Below are positions 58,591 to 64,000 of a stretch of 64,000 bases of DNA, piece after piece. A program made the translations under genes and the position numbers. The DNA comes from Albifimbria verrucaria. Its lineage: Eukaryota; Ascomycota; Sordariomycetes; Hypocreales; Stachybotryaceae. Each line of letters begins with the position of its first letter. Position 1 is the first letter of the stretch. The notes under the pieces are model-generated. The model was given only the letters and a program-made list of their open reading frames with translations, did no database searches and was not told the origin of the DNA. The DNA lies in NCBI GenBank assembly GCA_020081605.1, contig JAHREC010000062.1:3653758-3717757 (forward strand). Direction: 5' to 3'.

Positions 58591-59549
58591 ATGAGACTTT
58601 TTAACATCACCACGCTATTTGCGTCGGCTCTGGGGCTGTCACACAGTGCTCTTTGCCTTCAACCTACAACTGGACTTCTGCTCCTGGACCCCTCGCGTTA
58701 CCTAAAGAGCCCTGGAATGCTCTCGCCTGGTTCACACATGTTACTTATAAAGGCCAAAACCTTGTGTATGCGACAACTCGCAACTCATCAGGCTACTGGG
58801 GATCTATGGCTTTCGGGCTCTTCTCTGATTGGTCTCAGATGGGCTCTGTAAGCCAGACCGCCATGACCCAGTCCGCTATTGCTCCCTCACTTTTCTTCTT
58901 CCGCCCCAAGAACATCTGGGTCATTGCCCACCAGTGGGGTCCTACCAGTTTCTCCTACAAGACCTCCAAAGATCCTGTCGACCCGAACGGTTGGTCCTCA
59001 TCCCTGCCACTTTTCACGGGAACTGTGAACAGCTCGGATACAGGTCCGCTGGACCCAGCCATCATTGGAGACAAGAAGAATATGTATCTGTTCTTTTGTG
59101 CAGACAACGGCATCGTCTATAGGGCGAGCATGCCAATCAAGAACTTTCCGAGTAGTTTCGGCTCAGCATCAACTGTGGTGATCAAGGAAGAGAGATATCT
59201 GGCTTTCGAGGCTGTGCAAGTCTATACCATTTCAGACCGGCTATACCTCATGATTGTTGAGGCTATTGGCCGCAATGGTCGCTACTTTCGTTCATTCACA
59301 GCTACTAGCTTGGACGGCACGTGGACACCTCAAGCAGCTACTGAGACGAACCCTTTCGCAGGCAGGGCCAATACTAATGCTACATGGACTCCTGACATTA
59401 GCAACGGTGAACTGATTCGCAGTAATCCTGACCAGACAATGACCATCGACCCATGCAACCTAAAATTTTTACATCAAGGACGCACAAAGCCTGATCCTGT
59501 TTTCGCCCAGCTAGCTTATCGGCCTGGCTTGCTTACCTTAGTAAGGTAA
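58591..59549 (+). CDS. GH62 alpha-L-arabinofuranosidase
   Basis: ATG 58591 with a signal peptide ([19 protein letters not shown]). After a one-base frame slip at the T run 58652-58654 the mature enzyme reads [112 protein letters not shown] and [12 protein letters not shown], stopping at 59547-59549. These are GH62 hallmarks, including the D-P-A and E-A-V blocks that carry the acid/base and stabilising residues. Length about 318, normal. It removes arabinose side chains from arabinoxylan and pairs functionally with the pectate lyase at the other end of the window, though not as a cluster. Confidence 0.88.
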
Positions 59550-61007
59550 CTGGATCTTCCTTGTTAGCTGGCAACCTGGTGAAGTTGGCATAAAGTATTG
59601 TATTGAGAAGATTGAGGATGCAGCGACACGATATAATAAATATATCATTCTAATCAGTGGCCTTCTTCCTGGATAATCGCCTGTAACTTGAGCAAGGCCA
59701 TAGGTAGTTAAGATTCAATCGTCACATTCAAAGGCAACCGATTAAAATGGGCTTGTATTACATTAAACATATTAGGTAAGTGTTTTGTAGTGTTTTATCC
59801 CTAGCGAAATCGACTGTACATTCTTTAATTGAACCTTGCTCCTTAATATCCCTGAATCGCCAACTTTTCGATGGCTCAAGTTCCCAAGAGTAGTGGAACT
59901 TCCACCCTAGCCACGTTGCCTGTGATATCTCCTTGATGGTATGAGTAGGCTTCAATAAATGTCTCATCTTTATGATATTACCGGCGTTGAATGCGGATGT
60001 GAACGGCCAAATGGAGTTGGCTTGTCAAAAATATTTGCCGAAGGCCAGTCCAGTGGGACAAAATTAGCAGCTCTGCACATCTCTGTCCCTCTATTGCTCA
60101 TCTTCTAAGATATATAGTGGATGGCCTCCAGTTCATAAACGCACCTGTTACGAGTCCAATTAATTAATAATATTAATTCCCACCCTCTGTGAAATAGTGA
60201 AATACTTCAGTTACCGTAGTTGAATCAATGGAAAACTGGCGTCACTGAAGTTAACACTACAGAATCTTCTCAATAAGTGGGTACCACGTAGAATAGATAG
60301 CTTCATACCCGCGGTGGCTGCAACTATGTGATCCGGACTTAGAAATCATTCAGAGTTATCAATTGTCCATCACCAATTTTCACCATCTGCTCATTCGAGT
60401 AATATTTCGAAAGAGGTCGAGGTGCGATTGTTCTCTATGAAAGACTAGTGATCAGAGTTACAAGATACAGGGTAAGACAAGAAGTCAAGGGTTCCAATTG
60501 TAAAGAATAATTGTCATGCTCAACAGGGCATATGAATCATTCAATGTGCTGAAATTAAAGTCACAGAGCACACATTGTAATGAATGTGAACTAAAAGTTA
60601 CGTCGCTTGGTTAACAGCACTGTCCTGCTCCGCCAGGTATTAAATGCCATCTTTAGTCGGTATTTCTTCAGTAACTACCCTTTCCTTTCCCCTTATTCTT
60701 ATACCGCCACCTAGTTTCCTTGGAGATCGAGATGCCAACTTCCAAGGCCCGCATGACCTCGAAAGGCCATTGGTTAGGCTGACAATACGCCAAACTGGAG
60801 TAGTGATAGAAGGACGCTACTCGTCCCCACACACAGTCTTCGCGTCGGAGCCAGCTCCGACCTTTCCCAAACAATGATTGGCCTGCCTGTTCGGTTAACC
60901 AAATCATCCAGTGATCGCTGCCGTTTCCATTTGAATCAGGCATTAATTTCGTTCCTGCCTTTGCCAGTGTTGCATTTTCATCTTCATCTTGCTGTTCAGA
61001 GATAGAT
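59550..61007. other. Intergenic
   Basis: No supported gene. A 137-residue minus-strand ORF (60668-61081) overlaps the start of the next gene and lacks motifs. Confidence 0.45.
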
Positions 61008-61550
61008 ATGTCTTCATCTAATGCCACAAATACTCTTTTACGACCGCTGCTCCTGCCCCAGATCCTGCGGTGCGAGACCATCTGGTTGAAACTTCGAGCA
61101 GTCCCGTATCAGCCCAGCCGACCATTCCGAGAAGGACCAACACCGCATCTGCTTGCGAAGCATGTCGGTCCAGGAAATCTAAGGTTAGTGATTAGAGGCA
61201 GATGAACCTTCACATACCAAACATGTCTATAGTGCTCCGGCGACCGACCGAAGTGCCTAATCTGTTTGCGACGGTCCACCGAGTGCTGCTATACCGCAAC
61301 TGGGACAGAGATGCTGATTCAATCGCTAAAGCGTAAGTATGAGGATCTCAGCCGGAACACCCCCATGAAGAGCTCATTGAGCTTCTCAGGTCCATGACTA
61401 CGCCGGAAGCGATGGGGTTTTTCTCGTCTTCAGGCGGGGGACGATGTTGAGGTGATATTGAACACCGTCAAGGCAGGCAGCCTTCTCTTACAGTTACGTG
61501 TAGCGCCTGGGCCAAGACTGAGAGGCAATCTTCCGCAGATGCCGGTATAG
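61008..61550 (+). CDS. Short Zn2Cys6 zinc-cluster protein
   Basis: ATG 61008 (MSSSNATNTL). After a one-base slip at the T run 61036-61039 the frame runs AAPAPDPAVRDHLVETSSSP and PRRTNTASACEACRSRKSK. An intron (about 61183-61240, ending CTATAG) joins CSGDRPKCLICLRRSTECC, completing the six-cysteine cluster. LIQSLKRKYEDLSRNTPHEE, MTTPEAMGFFS and AGDDVEVILNTVKAGSLLL follow before a stop at 61548-61550, with one or two further slips. Only the DNA-binding domain and a short tail remain; the usual ~400-residue regulatory domain is absent. It may be a truncated copy or a genuine short regulator. Confidence 0.6.
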
Positions 61551-62754
61551 CTGTTAACCTCAAGCAGTCGATACTTGACTCACATATTTACCAAGCAGCT
61601 TGGCCTGAGCCCGTACACAGCCCGTACACAGCCCACATTGTGAGGCGTTGCATCAAAACGAATACTTTCAACCATACCACACAGCGAATTTCGGCGAAGC
61701 ATTATCGGAACAGGTGAAATTATCTATATGGGCTATCATTCCCATAAGCTGGTGAATTGATGCGAATCTACCAAGAGCATTCTTTAATTGCCACCATCAT
61801 CTCCAGCCATTTTGCACATGAAGGGTTGCTTGGGAGACATGATACATGAGCATAGTAAGTATTGTTCGTTGCTTTTAGACAACATTATCTCGGTTTATGT
61901 GTTCATAGGGTCCTCATCGAGTACATGTACTTACATTTACAGTGTCACTCAGAAATGAGGCCTGCACGGTTTCTTTTTTCTTTACCCAGGATGGAAATTT
62001 TAAAGGAGTTGTTTATTTGTTTCCAGCAGAGGCTAAAGCCCTCAGAGTCCCAGTCTCTCGCCAACTCCCAACGCACCTTAACCTCGGTCCAAGCTGTTAT
62101 GGTCATCAGGTTGGTCTGCAAATCCTGCACACTTTATGAACTAGGAGGACTCTATGGAGTGTTGGGGCTGGCGATCACTCAAAGTGCGTCTGTTTGGAGG
62201 CGATGCTCACGATCAATTGTCACGAATGCGTGACACAACCAATTCTACTGCTTGGGGATTGTTCAATATGGAGGCCTGTTTTGACCGGCAATTCTTCAGG
62301 AACCAATCTCAACACTTTTCGATTACAAGAACAGCAGAACTTGGTATCGCTGGTTCTTGTCGTCAGAATATCACCAAAAGCGACATGGTGCATCTAAAAG
62401 CTATTTAGCCTATAATATACTACGGATAAATTGATAGCATTCGAGCATTCAGCTCTTACCTAGATCGTATAATATTAAAATATTGCCAATTGGTACCCGA
62501 CACCAGGGAGTGAAATGGTGGATCCTTGTTAGTACGCCGATTGACTCACCCGTTCAACAGGTCTCAAGGTCCACTCCAACCGTGAGGTTGCTGAGAGATG
62601 AAAAGTCAGAAAGAACTAGCATTTTGTGTTTTAACTAACAACAGAAGCAAGCATATGAAGACTTTTTGTTCGCGACATCTTTCAAATCAATTGAAATTCA
62701 CTACTTCACTTATTTACTCATTATAGTATACGAACAGGACAGGTGCCACCAACA
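61551..62754. other. Intergenic
   Basis: No supported gene; short ORFs without motifs. Promoter of the ASCH gene lies at the right end. Confidence 0.4.
61607..61633. repeat. Short tandem duplication
   Basis: Two back-to-back copies of AGCCCGTACAC followed by a partial third (AGCCC). Confidence 0.6.
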
Positions 62755-63216
62755 ATGTCACAATACCCTACAGATCGAGAGGATGTTGTTACCTTTATGG
62801 AAGAAGCATCGGCGGCTCTTGGGCAGAAACTTCCTCAGCCAAAGGAAGTTTTTCATTTCGGTGATGAAAGAGACTCGAAACCTGGCGATGAGCTGTTACA
62901 AAATGCTTTGAAAGGCCTGAAGACGGGGACTACGACTTGGCCGATCCCTGAACCCAGACACTGGGACATCGGTGACTTGTCAGTCATCGTTAACAGCAAG
63001 GGCGAGCCAGTCGCTGTGATGAAGACTCTGTCGCTGGTCGAGTGCAAATTCAAGGATGTGACTGAAGAATTTGCCCTTTCGGAATACGAAGGCACTCGGG
63101 ACGATTATATTGATGGTCACAGGAACTTCTTCAAGCGTCAAGGCAAGGGACATTTTGATGATAATACAGTTATACTGACCGAAAGGTTCGAAATCATCTA
63201 TCAGAAAGGCAACTGA
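62755..63216 (+). CDS. ASCH-domain protein
   Basis: ATG 62755 (MSQYPTDREDVVTFM), intronless, 153 residues. It follows the ASCH layout: FGDERDSKPGDELLQNALKG (basic loop and K-G-x-K-T region, LKTGTTTWPIPE), IGDLSVIVNSKGEPVAVMKT, VECKFKDVTEEFALSEYEGT and FFKRQGKGHFDDNTVILTERF. ASCH proteins are PUA-like beta barrels that bind RNA or modified nucleosides; some bacterial members are N4-acetylcytidine amidohydrolases. The gene is complete with no frame break. Bacterial-type length and lack of introns are compatible with horizontal origin, but many fungi carry such genes. Confidence 0.82.
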   Translation: MSQYPTDREDVVTFMEEASAALGQKLPQPKEVFHFGDERDSKPGDELLQNALKGLKTGTTTWPIPEPRHWDIGDLSVIVNSKGEPVAVMKTLSLVECKFKDVTEEFALSEYEGTRDDYIDGHRNFFKRQGKGHFDDNTVILTERFEIIYQKGN

Positions 63217-64000
63217 TTCATGTATTTTGTTGGAACACAAATAATTCTTGAAATAGGGTCGTTATTCAGCCAAACTCGAAGTGAAAACCAAAGGAAAAGC
63301 TACCAATATCGCAAATACTTCTATGTATTTCAATAAATAGCTTGAGAGAGATCGATGCACTATTTAACCTATAATCATGGCATCGAGTCACCAACCTATT
63401 TTGCAATACTGTCAATCAAGTTTTGGATGTTACGATGTGTATTTTCAACTCATTTTCGGGCGATAACAAAATACAAACTTCAATTACAGACTGTGACCAA
63501 TGCCGTTCCAAAACTAGGTAATTACCTAGCCCAGCAAATTTATCCTGAGGTTTTGTGGGAGCCTCGGTTATGGTACGAGGAAACCTTAATTCGTTTTACT
63601 ATGCGGATCATTTGACGCTTCAGTAAGAGTAGTGCCGTTTTGAAAAATAAGTATGAGAAGTCGACTCCAGCTCTCACTTATATCATGATAAGCTCTGAAA
63701 TCGACTTCTTCGGAGGTGTCACAAGTGACCGGTGGCGGAGACACTGAATATTAATTGCAGTTTCAGAATACTTGCCATTGCTTCTCCCCTGAAGTCCACT
63801 ATGGTTGGTCACACCGGGAAAAATGACAGAAGAAACGCCTGCCAAGACCATAAATGATATCTTGGATCCATGTCAGTCTCAATGAAATACTTTTCATGGC
63901 CTAGCCTGCTCCAGCTCATTTAACCACCATCGAGGGATTTTGGAAAATCCACTTTGCGAATTGTACTGGTCAGACATGATTTGAAGCCCATTGTGTAGAG
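63217..64000. other. Window end, no supported gene
   Basis: One 86-residue ORF (63355-63615) and a short ORF at 63824 (MTEETPAKTINDILDP) that could be a first exon of a gene running off the window; neither is supported. Confidence 0.35.

Noticed and set aside
60668..61081. 137-residue minus-strand ORF
   Set aside because: It overlaps the start of the zinc-cluster gene, whose motifs are unambiguous; no family match and odd composition.
1..64000. CRISPR arrays, bacterial operons, phage or telomere repeats
   Set aside because: No regularly spaced repeats or TTAGGG arrays; gene structure is clearly fungal nuclear.

Overview
This window looks like a nuclear fragment of a filamentous ascomycete (Pezizomycotina, probably a plant-associated Sordariomycete; the rank below that is inference). 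The reasons are genes split by short introns of about 50-65 bp with GTAAGT/GTATG donors, four Zn2Cys6 regulators, a HET-domain protein, a Ras-2-like GTPase, fungal-only families (DUF6594, CorA-like integral membrane protein), a LysM effector, and plant cell wall enzymes (PL1 pectate lyase, GH62 arabinofuranosidase). It is gene-sparse, with AT-rich spacers and at least one stretch that looks like a RIP-decayed repeat.

Layout. 0-2.2 kb: pectate lyase and an intron-containing tRNA-Gly. 2.6-5.6 kb (minus): a Ras GTPase joined to ankyrin repeats and, by my reading, to an alpha/beta-hydrolase domain. 6.6-11.6 kb: a coiled-coil protein, a retropepsin-like (DTG) protein and a DUF6594 membrane protein. 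13.8-19.6 kb (minus): an unknown protein, a CorA-like membrane protein and a WD40-like beta-propeller protein. 22.3-25 kb: a secreted 899-residue chimera of zinc metallopeptidase, spherulin-4/GH135 and fibronectin III modules. 25.7-30.2 kb: a large GHKL-ATPase / BAH-like / degenerate cytosine-C5 methyltransferase protein. 32.2 kb: LysM effector. 35.7-44.6 kb: a compact set of TauD dioxygenase, GNAT acetyltransferase, Zn2Cys6 regulator and MFS transporter. 46-49 kb: hypothetical genes and a secreted endonuclease/exonuclease/phosphatase. 50.2-55.2 kb: two paralogous Zn2Cys6 regulators in head-to-head orientation. 55.6-57.7 kb: HET-domain protein. 58.6 kb: GH62. 61-63.2 kb: a short Zn2Cys6 protein and an ASCH-domain protein.

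How the genes relate. Three themes recur. (1) Secreted host or substrate interaction: PL1, GH62, LysM, the spherulin-4 chimera and the EEP enzyme. (2) Self/non-self or signalling proteins: Ras-ankyrin-hydrolase, HET, WD40, DUF6594 and CorA-like. (3) One plausible small metabolic cluster (TauD-GNAT-regulator-MFS).

A caution for every reader: almost every multi-exon gene here contains one or more breaks in which the conserved reading frame continues if a single base is added, nearly always at a short homopolymer. The splice sites and conserved motifs on both sides stay intact. I read this as systematic homopolymer under-calling in the assembly rather than mass pseudogenisation, so coordinates are given for the whole locus and breaks are noted gene by gene.
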